Assembly (NCBI GenBank): GCA_902466275.1
Contig: CABQQJ010000029.1
Coordinates: forward strand, 1 to 7,834
Origin: an uncultured Veillonella sp.
GTDB lineage: Bacteria > Bacillota > Negativicutes > Veillonellales > Veillonellaceae
Length of the DNA stretch: 7,834 nt
Direction: 5' to 3'
Part shown: in pieces, positions 1 to 6,592 of the stretch
Position numbering within the stretch: position 1 is the stretch's first letter
Layout: every line of letters begins with the position of its first letter
Made by a program: the position numbers and the translations under genes
Notes under the pieces: generated by a model
Databases searched by the model: none
Told to the model about the DNA's origin: nothing
Seen by the model: only the letters and a program-made list of their open reading frames with translations

Positions 1-263
1 AATCGGCTCGTGGTGCGGATTTTGTAACAGGTTCGATTATTCAGCGAGCTAAAAATATGGTACCTCTCTTAGTGCCATTATTTATTAGTGCGTTTCGACG
101 GGCCGATGAATTAGCTATCGCTATGGAAGCACGTTGTTATAGAGGTGGCGTCAATCGTACACGTATGAAAGAATTACAAGTTACCTATGTCGATTATATT
201 GGCGTCGGTGCTGTTGTCTTGATTACGATTATACTTATTGCATTATGGTGGCTTGGCCTATGA
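1..263 (+). CDS. ecfT: Energy-coupling factor transporter transmembrane protein EcfT, C-terminal part (5' end outside window)
   Basis: This is the last 86 codons or so of EcfT, the integral-membrane scaffold subunit of an ECF-type vitamin/micronutrient importer that couples the two ATPases EcfA and EcfA' to a substrate-binding S protein. The reading frame is open from base 3 and ends with TGA at 261-263. Two Ala-Arg signature stretches that contact the ATPases in this family are visible: ARGADF (bases 6-23) and [10 protein letters not shown] (around 120-149). Between them lies the conserved [18 protein letters not shown] stretch, and the protein finishes with a hydrophobic membrane segment rich in Val, Ile and Leu ending WWLGL. 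The stop overlaps the truA start as ATGA, so the two are translationally linked. The order ecfA-ecfA'-ecfT-truA is a common Firmicute arrangement. The ATG at 57 is internal, not the gene start. Confidence 0.93.
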   Translation, partial: SARGADFVTGSIIQRAKNMVPLLVPLFISAFRRADELAIAMEARCYRGGVNRTRMKELQVTYVDYIGVGAVVLITIILIALWWLGL

Positions 264-1045
264 GAAATATACGAATCATAGTGGCTTATGATGGTACAGA
301 TTTAGTCGGTTATCAAAAGCAATCTAATGATAAGGGTTTAACTGTACAAGGTTGTTTGGAATATGGTTTATCACGTATTTGTAATGAACCCATTCAAATT
401 TATGGTGCCTCTCGTACGGATGCAGGTGTACATGCTAAATTTCAAGTTTGTACATTTCAAACGTCGGGGACTATACCAGTAGAAAATATTCCTCGTGCTA
501 TGATAGCTCATATTCCTAAGGATATAGTCGTTCTAGAAGCGGTAGAAATTCCGCTAGATTGGAAGCCACGGTGGAATATATACGGTAAAGAATATATATA
601 TACGATTCATAATCAGCTCATTGCAGATCCTTTGACGCAGCGATATCATTGGCATGTGAAAAAGCCCTTAAATATTGCTCGTATGCAGGCTGCAGGTAAT
701 GAACTAGTAGGTACGCATGACTTTACAACCCTAAAGGGCACCAACTCAACTCCGGCGGATCCTGTAAAGACAATTATGGGAATTCGTGTTGAGGCCCGAG
801 GTTCACAGGTGACGATTTCTGTGATTGGTGATGGTTTTTTATATCATATGGTCCGCAATATTGCAGGTTTACTTGTAGATATAGGTCTTGGTCGTCGCAA
901 GGTTGAGGATATTAAAGGATATTTAGCTGCTAAAGACCGGCGTGCTATAGGGAAAACTGCACCTGCTCAAGGCTTATGTTTAGAAGAAATATTCTTCACT
1001 GAAGAGCGACAACAAGAGGTATTACGGAATAAATATTTTAGATGA
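260..1045 (+). CDS. truA: tRNA pseudouridine(38-40) synthase TruA
   Basis: TruA isomerises uridines 38, 39 and 40 in the anticodon stem of many tRNAs to pseudouridine; it acts in the cytoplasm without a cofactor. The 261-residue product has the usual family length. The N-terminus reads [21 protein letters not shown], matching the family's first strand (YDG...GYQ). The catalytic aspartate sits in [11 protein letters not shown], residues 49-59, as Asp54. The C-terminal domain holds [20 protein letters not shown], a strongly conserved stretch, and the late [11 protein letters not shown] motif. I chose the ATG at 260 because it begins exactly at the family's N-terminus and overlaps the ecfT stop (ATGA, 260-263). 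An in-frame ATG at 245 would only add MVAWP, read from the end of ecfT. No strong Shine-Dalgarno precedes 260, so translational coupling to ecfT is likely. Two terminator-like hairpins follow. In many Firmicutes rplM-rpsI come next; they do not here. Confidence 0.96.
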   Translation: MRNIRIIVAYDGTDLVGYQKQSNDKGLTVQGCLEYGLSRICNEPIQIYGASRTDAGVHAKFQVCTFQTSGTIPVENIPRAMIAHIPKDIVVLEAVEIPLDWKPRWNIYGKEYIYTIHNQLIADPLTQRYHWHVKKPLNIARMQAAGNELVGTHDFTTLKGTNSTPADPVKTIMGIRVEARGSQVTISVIGDGFLYHMVRNIAGLLVDIGLGRRKVEDIKGYLAAKDRRAIGKTAPAQGLCLEEIFFTEERQQEVLRNKYFR

Positions 1046-1054
1046 TTTGAGAAT

Positions 1055-1089
1055 AAATATTCTATATAATTTCATATAGAATATTTTTT
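1055..1089 (+). terminator. Rho-independent terminator-like hairpin directly after truA (first of two)
   Basis: A perfect 13-bp inverted repeat (AAATATTCTATAT at 1055-1067, ATATAGAATATTT at 1074-1086) with a 6-nt loop runs into a T run at 1084-1089. It starts only 10 bases after the truA stop. The stem is almost entirely A-T, so it is weaker than the hairpin 40 bases downstream. It may serve for 3'-end formation or as a first, leaky terminator. Confidence 0.6.
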
Positions 1090-1124
1090 AAACGAGTAAT
1101 TATGAAACGATGAGCATAAATACT

Positions 1125-1160
1125 AAAAGGATACTACTTCAAAAGTAGTATCCTTTTTTT
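1125..1160 (+). terminator. Rho-independent terminator of the ecfT-truA operon
   Basis: A perfect 15-bp stem (AAAAGGATACTACTT at 1125-1139 and its complement at 1143-1157) with a 3-nt CAA loop is followed by seven T residues at 1154-1160. This is the classic intrinsic terminator form for the + strand. It separates the ecfT-truA operon from korAB. On the - strand only a four-T run follows and no convergent gene is present, so a bidirectional role is not needed. Confidence 0.88.
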
Positions 1161-1218
1161 CTTATAATTTTTAGTTATAATACCTTAATTTATACCTATT
1201 ATTATGTGAAATGATACA

Positions 1219-1247
1219 TTGTAAACCTAAAATATACATGATACAAT
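1219..1247 (+). promoter_or_regulatory. Predicted sigma-A-type promoter of korAB, with an overlapping inverted repeat
   Basis: TTGTAA (1219-1224) and TACAAT (1242-1247), separated by 17 bases, match the -35 and -10 consensus well. Transcription would start near 1254, giving a leader of about 85-90 nt before the TTG start. The same bases form an inverted repeat, CATTGTA (1217-1223) and TACAATG (1242-1248), and a direct repeat ATGATACA (1211-1218, 1238-1245), which could be a repressor or activator site. The region is very A+T rich and other -10-like strings occur nearby (TATAAT at 1176-1181, without a good -35), so the assignment is a prediction. The rest of 1161-1325 shows no gene. Confidence 0.5.
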
Positions 1248-1325
1248 GACGATATAAGACAGGTTCGTACTATACATATATAAAATAGTAAGTTAGACTC
1301 TTGTCAGCAGTGTAATTTTTATCCT

Positions 1326-1332
1326 AAGGAGG
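1326..1332 (+). promoter_or_regulatory. Ribosome binding site that decides the korA start
   Basis: AAGGAGG is a near-perfect Shine-Dalgarno sequence. It touches the in-frame GTG at 1333, leaving no spacer, whereas the in-frame TTG at 1342 lies 9 bases downstream, a workable distance. This argues for initiation at TTG 1342. Confidence 0.75.
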
Positions 1333-1341
1333 GTGAATCTC

Positions 1342-3093
1342 TTGCAAAAACGTAAAGATTTTATCTGGAAAATGGGCGGCCAACAAGGTGAAGGTATCGA
1401 GAGTTGCGGCGAAATTATGGCCACAATCCTTGCTAAAGAAGGCTACTCTTTGTATAGCCAACGTTTATTTGCATCTCGTATCAAAGGTGGTCATACTACA
1501 TTCGCATTGCGCGTAGCGTTAGAACAAATTATGTCCATCGGTGAAGGCGTAGACTTCTTGCTTTCCCTTGATCAAGAAACAGTTGATATGCACGGTTCCG
1601 AAGTACGTGATGGTGGATATATCATCTGTGATAGCAAAGTTAATCCAGACTTTTCTAAATTTGAAGGTACAAAGATTAATTGCTTATCTTTGCCTATCTC
1701 TGAAACAGCAATGAAACAAGGCTCCTTGTTGATGCGTAATATCGTAGCACTTGGGATGTCCGTAGCGCTTCTTGGCTTTGATACTAAGATGTTTAAAGAT
1801 GCTATTACTGAGAAATTTGCAAAGAAATCCCAAGAGATTATTGATAAAAACTTGGCTGCTTTCGATGATGGTCATAGCCTTGTAATGGAAAAATTAGGCG
1901 ATGTTGAAATCGATACATTGCCAGCGCCTGGTAAGAAAGATCAAATGTTCTTATTAGGTAACGAAGCATGTGCTCTTGGTGCTATTGCTGCGGGCTCTCG
2001 TTTTATGGCGTCTTATCCTATTACGCCAGCATCCGAAGTTATGGAATACATGATTAAAACTATGGATAAGTTGGGCTCAACTGTTGTTCAAACAGAAGAC
2101 GAAATCGCAGCATGTATGACAGCTATGGGCGGCGTATACGCAGGTGTTCGTGGCTTCACATGTACTTCTGGCCCTGGTCTTTCCTTGATGGCTGAATCCT
2201 TATCCATGGCTTCCATGGCTGAATTGCCAATGGTTGTTATCGACGTTCAACGTTCTGGCCCATCCACTGGTATGGCTACAAAAGTTGAACAATCCGATAT
2301 TGATGCGGCTTGCTACAATGCACATGGCGACTATTCTGGTATCGTAATTTCTCCAACATCTATCGAAGAATGCTTCTATGAAATTCAAAAAGCTTTCAAC
2401 TTGGCAGAAATGTACCAATGTCCAGTTATCTTTATGCCTGACTTACAACAAGGTTTGAATAAACAATCCGTTCCTTCCTTCGATTTGAACCGTGTACCTA
2501 TTAACCGCGGTAAAATGATGAAAGAAGCAGAACTTCCTGCATTGGAACAACCTAAATACTTCAAACGCTTTGAATTGACTGAAGATGGTATTTCTCCTCG
2601 TACAATTCCTGGCATGAAAAATGGTCTATTCCTTTCCACAGGTTTAGAGCATAATGAAGAAGGTAAACCAGCAGAAGCGCCTACAATGCACGTAGCGCAA
2701 ACTGATAAACGTTTCCGCAAATTGGAAACTGTAGCTGATAACTATGAACCATTCTTGAACAATGCAAAATACGATGAAGCTGATGTACTCGTTGTAGGTA
2801 TGGCTTCTAGCCGTGGTGCTATCGAAGAAGCAGTTGCTGAATTCGATCAAGAAGGCGTTAAAGTTAACCACTTGCAATTGCGCTTGATTAAACCATTCCC
2901 AGCAAAACAATTACAACCATTCTTTGATGCTGCGAAAAAAGTGGTTATCGTAGAGCACAATAAAACTGGTCAATTGGCTAACTTATTTAAAATCAACATG
3001 CATAAGAAACATAAGATTTCTAGCTGCTTGAAATACGATGGTAATCCATTCACAAAAAGTTATGTGAAAAATGCGATTAAGGAGGTCCTATAA
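1342..3093 (+). CDS. korA: 2-oxoacid:ferredoxin oxidoreductase, alpha subunit (fused gamma-alpha domains; KorA type)
   Basis: This is the large subunit of a two-subunit 2-oxoacid:ferredoxin oxidoreductase, which with KorB converts a 2-oxoacid plus CoA to acyl-CoA, CO2 and reduced ferredoxin, or the reverse. From the TTG start the product has 583 residues. Residues 1-185 or so form the gamma domain (MGGQQGEGIESCGEIMA near the N-terminus; SRIKGGHTTFALRV at 45-58). The alpha domain begins near 203 and carries YPITPAS at 225-231, the substrate-recognition loop of this family, then TSGPGLSLMAE at 275-285 and QRSGPSTG at 303-310. Residues 480-580 form the second conserved domain (HLQLRLIKPFPA). The usual Pro after GPSTGx is Ala312 here. 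A GTG at 1333 could add three residues but abuts the ribosome site. One base separates the stop from korB, whose ribosome site lies inside the end of korA. Codons such as TTC, TCC, AAC and ATC are frequent, unlike truA or tyrA, suggesting high expression. The oxoacid (2-oxoglutarate, pyruvate or other) cannot be fixed from sequence. Confidence 0.92.
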   Translation: MQKRKDFIWKMGGQQGEGIESCGEIMATILAKEGYSLYSQRLFASRIKGGHTTFALRVALEQIMSIGEGVDFLLSLDQETVDMHGSEVRDGGYIICDSKVNPDFSKFEGTKINCLSLPISETAMKQGSLLMRNIVALGMSVALLGFDTKMFKDAITEKFAKKSQEIIDKNLAAFDDGHSLVMEKLGDVEIDTLPAPGKKDQMFLLGNEACALGAIAAGSRFMASYPITPASEVMEYMIKTMDKLGSTVVQTEDEIAACMTAMGGVYAGVRGFTCTSGPGLSLMAESLSMASMAELPMVVIDVQRSGPSTGMATKVEQSDIDAACYNAHGDYSGIVISPTSIEECFYEIQKAFNLAEMYQCPVIFMPDLQQGLNKQSVPSFDLNRVPINRGKMMKEAELPALEQPKYFKRFELTEDGISPRTIPGMKNGLFLSTGLEHNEEGKPAEAPTMHVAQTDKRFRKLETVADNYEPFLNNAKYDEADVLVVGMASSRGAIEEAVAEFDQEGVKVNHLQLRLIKPFPAKQLQPFFDAAKKVVIVEHNKTGQLANLFKINMHKKHKISSCLKYDGNPFTKSYVKNAIKEVL

Positions 3094-3094
3094 T

Positions 3095-3967
3095 ATGACA
3101 ACAGCTAAAGATTACAGAAATGATATTCGTCCTAACTGGTGTCCAGGCTGTGGCCATTATGGGGTTCAAGCGGCGATTACTGACGCTGTAGTAGCGAAAA
3201 ATATTCCACCAGAAAAATTAGCCGTAATTTCCGGTATCGGTTGTTCTAGCCGTATCGGTGGCTATTTCTACGCTTATGGTGCACATACAACTCATGGCCG
3301 TGCGCTTCCTTATGCGCAAGGCGTTAAGCTTGCTAACCAAGACTTAGAAGTTATTGCATTTTCCGGTGACGGTGATGCCTTTGCTATCGGTATGGGTCAC
3401 ACCATTCATGCTTTTAAACGTAATGTAAACATGACATACGTAGTAATGGATAACCATGTATATGGTTTGACTAAAGGTCAAGCATCCCCTCGTTCTGACA
3501 TCGGTTTTGTTACAAAAACAACTCCTCATGGTGCGTTTGAGTCTCCATTATCCGTTTGTGAAACTGCGATTGCTGCAGGTGCTACATTTGTAGCACAAAG
3601 CTATATGGTGAATCGTAAAGAGCTCGTTGATTTGATTCAACAAGCTATGGATCATGAGGGCTTCTCCTTCATCAATGTATTTAGCCCATGTGTTACATAT
3701 AATAAACGCAATAGTTATGATTGGTTCAAAGAACATTTAGTAGCATTGCCTGAAGGTTATGACCCAACAGATCGTGCAACAGCGCTTAAAACTTTGGGTG
3801 ATACTGATGGTTTGGTTACAGGCCTTATCTATCAAAATACATCTAAACCTTCCTTTGAAAAAGCAATGGCAGCAGCAAATGGCGGACCACATCCTCGTCC
3901 ATTGACTGAAGATGTTGTAAAACCTGACCAAGCATTATTCGACAGCCTTTGTAATGGCTTCAAATAA
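3095..3967 (+). CDS. korB: 2-oxoacid:ferredoxin oxidoreductase, beta subunit (thiamine diphosphate-binding; KorB type)
   Basis: KorB is the catalytic partner of KorA; it binds thiamine diphosphate and a [4Fe-4S] cluster that passes electrons to ferredoxin. The 290-residue product shows WCPGCGHYG at 15-23 (Cys16, Cys19), GIGCSSRIG at 47-55 (Cys50) and SPCVTYN at 197-203 (Cys199), which supply the four expected cluster ligands. The thiamine diphosphate/Mg motif is GDGDAFAIGMGHTIHAFKRN (91-110), continuing to DNHVYGLTKGQ (119-129). The ATG at 3095 was chosen because AAGGAGGT (3079-3086) lies 8 bases upstream and the protein then starts at the family's N-terminus; an ATG at 3071 would sit inside korA without a good site. 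No separate ferredoxin-like delta subunit lies beside the pair, so a free ferredoxin must accept the electrons. An intrinsic terminator begins about 40 bases after the stop. Codon choice matches korA. Confidence 0.94.
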   Translation: MTTAKDYRNDIRPNWCPGCGHYGVQAAITDAVVAKNIPPEKLAVISGIGCSSRIGGYFYAYGAHTTHGRALPYAQGVKLANQDLEVIAFSGDGDAFAIGMGHTIHAFKRNVNMTYVVMDNHVYGLTKGQASPRSDIGFVTKTTPHGAFESPLSVCETAIAAGATFVAQSYMVNRKELVDLIQQAMDHEGFSFINVFSPCVTYNKRNSYDWFKEHLVALPEGYDPTDRATALKTLGDTDGLVTGLIYQNTSKPSFEKAMAAANGGPHPRPLTEDVVKPDQALFDSLCNGFK

Positions 3968-4008
3968 TTATTAGCAGAACACTATAGATACTTGCTTGTC
4001 TACATAAT

Positions 4009-4039
4009 AAACGTGTCACCTTTGGGTGGCACGTTTTTT
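4009..4039 (+). terminator. Rho-independent terminator of korAB
   Basis: AAACGTGTCACC (4009-4020) pairs with GGTGGCACGTTT (4025-4036) across a TTTG loop, a 12-bp stem with one T-G wobble, followed by six T residues (4034-4039). It sits about 40 bases after the korB stop and ahead of the promoter of the next gene, closing the korAB unit. Confidence 0.9.
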
Positions 4040-4110
4040 GTATGTACTATTTTATGAAAAACTATTTAGTATATTGCTTTCTGCGATTTGTCCCATGTGG
4101 TTATATAACG

Positions 4111-4119
4111 TGATATAAT
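4111..4119 (+). promoter_or_regulatory. Predicted extended -10 promoter of the MATE transporter gene
   Basis: TGATATAAT contains a perfect TATAAT (4114-4119) preceded by the TGn extension. The bases 17 nt upstream (TCCCAT at 4091-4096) are a poor -35, and TTGTCC at 4088-4093 would need a 20-nt spacer, so recognition probably relies on the extended -10. Transcription would start near 4126, the first base of the tandem repeat. Confidence 0.55.
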
Positions 4120-4125
4120 AAGGAC

Positions 4126-4165
4126 ATTGTATGATATTCATTGCAATTGTATCGTATTCATTGCA
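4126..4165 (+). repeat. Two-copy 20-bp tandem direct repeat in the leader of the MATE gene
   Basis: The unit ATTGTATGATATTCATTGCA (4126-4145) is followed without a gap by a second copy (4146-4165) that differs only at two adjacent bases (GA to CG, positions 8-9 of the unit). The array runs from the predicted transcription start to the edge of the ribosome site AGAGG (4165-4169). It may be a pair of operator sites, a leader RNA element or a replication-slippage duplication; the sequence alone does not decide. Confidence 0.85.
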
Positions 4166-4174
4166 GAGGTTTTT

Positions 4175-5521
4175 ATGAAAGCATACGAAAAGGGGATTAG
4201 TCTATCTATCTGGACTTTGAGTTGGCCTATATTTATTGAAGTGTTCCTACAGATGCTAGTAGGTAATATAGACCAATTGATGATGAGTCACTACTCGCCT
4301 CAAGCGGTAGCAGCGGTAGCTAATGCCAATCAAATTTTAAATATCTTTATTATGCTCATCATCGTCATGAGTACAGCTACGACGATTTTGATTGCTCAAT
4401 ATTTAGGAGCGAGAAACCAGTCCAAGCTATCAGAAGTATGTACGGTCAGCTTAATGATGAATTTTCTCTTTTCATCTATAGCGGCAGTATTCTTTATTAC
4501 TTGCCATGAATGGATCTTTACATGGCTAGGTATACCACCAGAAACGATGAGTGATACGTCGATATATACTACTATCGTTGCTGCAGGGCTACCGATACAA
4601 GCGATGTATTATGCGTTAGTAGCCGTATTTAGAGGTCACTCATTAACACGCGTTACCATGTACATTGCCCTTGTGATGAATATCATTCATATTCTAACAA
4701 ACTATGTATTAATCTTTGGACATGGTCCAATACCAAGTCTTGGGGTATTAGGTGTTTCTATTTCAACATGGCTATCTAAAGTCGTAGGGCTCGTGATTAT
4801 TGGATATACTTTTAAGAAATTATTGACCTTAAAGGTAAGCTTTACATTCTTAAAACCATTTCCGTGGCATACGGTTAAATCTTTATTGCATATTAGTGTT
4901 CCTTCTGGTGGAGAAACATTGAGCTATCAATTATCTCAAACGACGATTATGAAAATGGTCAATATTTTGGGACTCGCAGTAATCAATACCAAGGTATATG
5001 TATCCGTTATTGCTATGCTTTGCTATGTATATACAATAGCACTCGCCAATGCTTCACAGGTAATCGTTGGATTCTTGATGGGGGCCAAACGCCAAGAGGA
5101 GGTAAGTAATCGCGTATGGCATTCTACGTTTTTAGCCATTGCTATTAACGTAGGTCTTGCTACATTCTTCTATGTGACTAGTGATTTTGTTGTATCTGTG
5201 TTTACTTCAGATCCGGAAATCTTAGAGTTAGCACATAATGTATTACTGGTTGAGATCTTCCTTGAGTTAGGACGTGCAGTAAATATCGTTATGGTTGGTT
5301 GTTTGCAGGCTGCCGGTGATATTCGTACGCCTATGCTGGTGGGAATCTTTGGCATGTGGTTATGCGCCGTGCCATTATCGTATCTATTTGGTATTTACTG
5401 GGGTTGGGGCCTTGTTGGTATATGGATTGCCATGGCCGCTGATGAAATCTTGCGAGGTTTATTGTTTATATATCGTTGGTATAGCGGCAAATGGAGAAAC
5501 AAGCATCTTATCGAAGCTTAA
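4175..5521 (+). CDS. MATE family efflux transporter (multidrug/Na+ or H+ antiporter)
   Basis: This inner-membrane protein belongs to the multidrug and toxic compound extrusion family, which expels cationic drugs or metabolites in exchange for Na+ or H+. The product from ATG 4175 has 448 residues, a normal length, and alternates hydrophobic segments consistent with 12 helices in two related halves: roughly residues 1-225 and 226-448. The first helix region carries WPIFIEVFLQMLVGNIDQLM (17-36), with Asp33 at the place of the conserved cation-site Asp, then the SPQAVAAVANANQI loop. The second half starts with HISVPSGGETL (239-249) and includes GCLQAAGDIRTPM (375-387), a typical family signature. 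AGAGG (4165-4169) is 5 bases from this ATG, which is why the in-frame TTG at 4127 was not used. It has its own promoter, with terminators on the upstream side, and appears monocistronic. The substrate is not predictable. An 88-codon open frame at 5295-5561 is a shadow of its 3' end. Confidence 0.93.
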   Translation: MKAYEKGISLSIWTLSWPIFIEVFLQMLVGNIDQLMMSHYSPQAVAAVANANQILNIFIMLIIVMSTATTILIAQYLGARNQSKLSEVCTVSLMMNFLFSSIAAVFFITCHEWIFTWLGIPPETMSDTSIYTTIVAAGLPIQAMYYALVAVFRGHSLTRVTMYIALVMNIIHILTNYVLIFGHGPIPSLGVLGVSISTWLSKVVGLVIIGYTFKKLLTLKVSFTFLKPFPWHTVKSLLHISVPSGGETLSYQLSQTTIMKMVNILGLAVINTKVYVSVIAMLCYVYTIALANASQVIVGFLMGAKRQEEVSNRVWHSTFLAIAINVGLATFFYVTSDFVVSVFTSDPEILELAHNVLLVEIFLELGRAVNIVMVGCLQAAGDIRTPMLVGIFGMWLCAVPLSYLFGIYWGWGLVGIWIAMAADEILRGLLFIYRWYSGKWRNKHLIEA

Positions 5522-5542
5522 TTTCATTCTCCCTAATTTTGA

Positions 5543-5572
5543 TTTACAATTAGCTAAATAATAATGTAATAT
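5543..5572 (+). promoter_or_regulatory. Possible promoter of tyrA
   Basis: TTTACA (5543-5548) is one mismatch from the -35 consensus and lies 18 bases ahead of TAATAT (5567-5572), a moderate -10. A better -10, TATAAC (5570-5575), would need a 21-nt spacer. Transcription would begin around 5579-5582, about 50 bases before tyrA. The call is weak because the region is 75% or more A+T. Confidence 0.35.
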
Positions 5573-5610
5573 AACTAGCATTATATTGGAGAATAGACAT
5601 TGCTAGTTTT
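5573..5610 (+). repeat. Inverted repeat between the MATE gene and tyrA (weak terminator or operator)
   Basis: AACTAGCA (5573-5580) and TGCTAGTT (5601-5608) are perfect 8-bp arms 20 bases apart, followed by only four T residues (5607-5610). The long loop and short T run make it a poor intrinsic terminator, yet no better one follows the MATE gene. Its position beside the predicted tyrA transcription start would also suit a regulator binding site or a leader hairpin. Confidence 0.4.
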
Positions 5611-5628
5611 ACTTGAAAGTAGGTTTAT

Positions 5629-6516
5629 ATGAGTAAGACAGTAGGCATTATTGGCTTAGGCCTATTAGGTGGATCCTTGGCAAAGGCCTTAAAGGCATAT
5701 ACCGATTATGAGGTAGTAGGTTATGCACGTCGCCAAGAGGTCTGTGATGCGGCTATTCAAGATGGAGTAGTAAAAGCTGCATGGACAGAAGTTGAACCAT
5801 TGATTAAACATTCTGATATCGTTGTATTCTCCTTGCCGCCTGATACAAATGCACGACTTTTTACTGAAACGGCTCATCTATTTAGACCAGGACAAGTCGT
5901 AACCGATGTATCTAGTGCGAAGGAAAACTTTGTACGAGCCGTTTATGAATCGATTCCTAAGGGGACCGTTTTCGTATCTGTCCATCCTATGGCAGGATCC
6001 GAAAAGGGTGGGTATGAAGTATCTCATAAAAACCTATTCAAAGGTATGGGCTGGATCGTGTTAGAAGATAAGGCATCTGATGTATATAGTGAAGAAGTAG
6101 CTCAAGAATTAGCTGAAATGGGTCGTGCCTTAGGGTCTCGTATTGAATTTGTCGATATCTATGCCCATGATGCATATCTTGCGATGGTTAGTCATATGCC
6201 TCATTTGTTGGCGTCCATTGTGACACAAGTTTCTGGCGGTGGTGAATTGGGCGAATTGCGTATGAAATTGTCCGCAGGGGGCTTTAGAGACTGTACACGT
6301 GTGGCTGGTGGGTTACCATCTATGTGGCGTGAAATTATCTATGGAAATCGTCGTAATGTCATCGAAGGTCTTACACAAGTTGAAGCAGAAATTCAACGTG
6401 TAAAAGAGATACTTTTACAAGAGGATGACGGTCAAGAATTAGAAATCTATCTTGAACGAAGTCGCGAGATTCGAGGAAAGTTACCGTATTTAACTGGTCA
6501 AATCAAGGATAATTAA
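5629..6516 (+). CDS. tyrA: Prephenate dehydrogenase (TyrA family)
   Basis: The enzyme oxidatively decarboxylates prephenate to 4-hydroxyphenylpyruvate with NAD+, the committed step to tyrosine, in the cytoplasm. The 295-residue product starts with a Rossmann fold, GLGLLGGS at 9-16. Further on are DVSSAKENF at 93-101 (Ser96 fits the conserved substrate-site Ser), HPMAGSEKGGYE at 119-130 (His119 is the expected catalytic base; Glu125 is also conserved), and SHMPHL at 188-193 plus GGFRDCTRVA at 217-226, both typical of the dimerisation/substrate domain. There is no fused chorismate mutase at the N-terminus and too little sequence after about 275 for an ACT regulatory domain, so feedback control through a built-in domain is unlikely. 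AAAGTAGG (5616-5623) lies 5 bases before the ATG. Arogenate use cannot be excluded from sequence. No T-box leader is visible in the roughly 50-nt leader. Next downstream, 122 bases away, are the two CobT homologues. Confidence 0.94.
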   Translation: MSKTVGIIGLGLLGGSLAKALKAYTDYEVVGYARRQEVCDAAIQDGVVKAAWTEVEPLIKHSDIVVFSLPPDTNARLFTETAHLFRPGQVVTDVSSAKENFVRAVYESIPKGTVFVSVHPMAGSEKGGYEVSHKNLFKGMGWIVLEDKASDVYSEEVAQELAEMGRALGSRIEFVDIYAHDAYLAMVSHMPHLLASIVTQVSGGGELGELRMKLSAGGFRDCTRVAGGLPSMWREIIYGNRRNVIEGLTQVEAEIQRVKEILLQEDDGQELEIYLERSREIRGKLPYLTGQIKDN

Positions 6517-6564
6517 ATTTGCGTAGTTTTGTATCCTATAAGAGAGTAATGTAACTGAAAAAAC

Positions 6565-6592
6565 ATGACATATAGCTAGAATCGTGTATACT
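6565..6592 (+). promoter_or_regulatory. Predicted promoter of the arsAB (cobT-like) pair
   Basis: ATGACA (6565-6570) and TATACT (6587-6592) each match the -35 and -10 consensus at five of six positions and are 16 bases apart. Transcription would start near 6599, about 40 bases ahead of the ATG. A perfect 10-bp palindrome ATATCGATAT (6595-6604) spans that start point. The 122-base gap after tyrA holds no clear terminator and is too short for a cobalamin riboswitch, so read-through from tyrA remains possible. Confidence 0.55.

Noticed and set aside
245..259. Upstream in-frame ATG for truA
   Set aside because: It would add MVAWP from within the ecfT end; the ATG at 260 matches the family N-terminus and forms the ATGA overlap.
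2385..2720. 111-codon open frame on the - strand within korA
   Set aside because: It is antisense to a clearly coding gene, has no family resemblance and no ribosome site that I can see; it follows from the codon bias of korA.
3071..3094. Upstream in-frame ATG for korB
   Set aside because: It lies inside korA and ahead of the strong ribosome site AAGGAGGT, which points to the ATG at 3095.
4127..4174. In-frame TTG start for the MATE gene
   Set aside because: It lies within the tandem repeat at the predicted transcription start and has no ribosome site; the extra 16 residues are not MATE-like.
5295..5561. 88-codon open frame on the + strand overlapping the end of the MATE gene
   Set aside because: It is in another frame of a conserved coding region and shows no recognisable domain.
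5579..5628. T-box leader for tyrA
   Set aside because: The leader is about 50 bases, far too short, and no T-box core sequence is seen.
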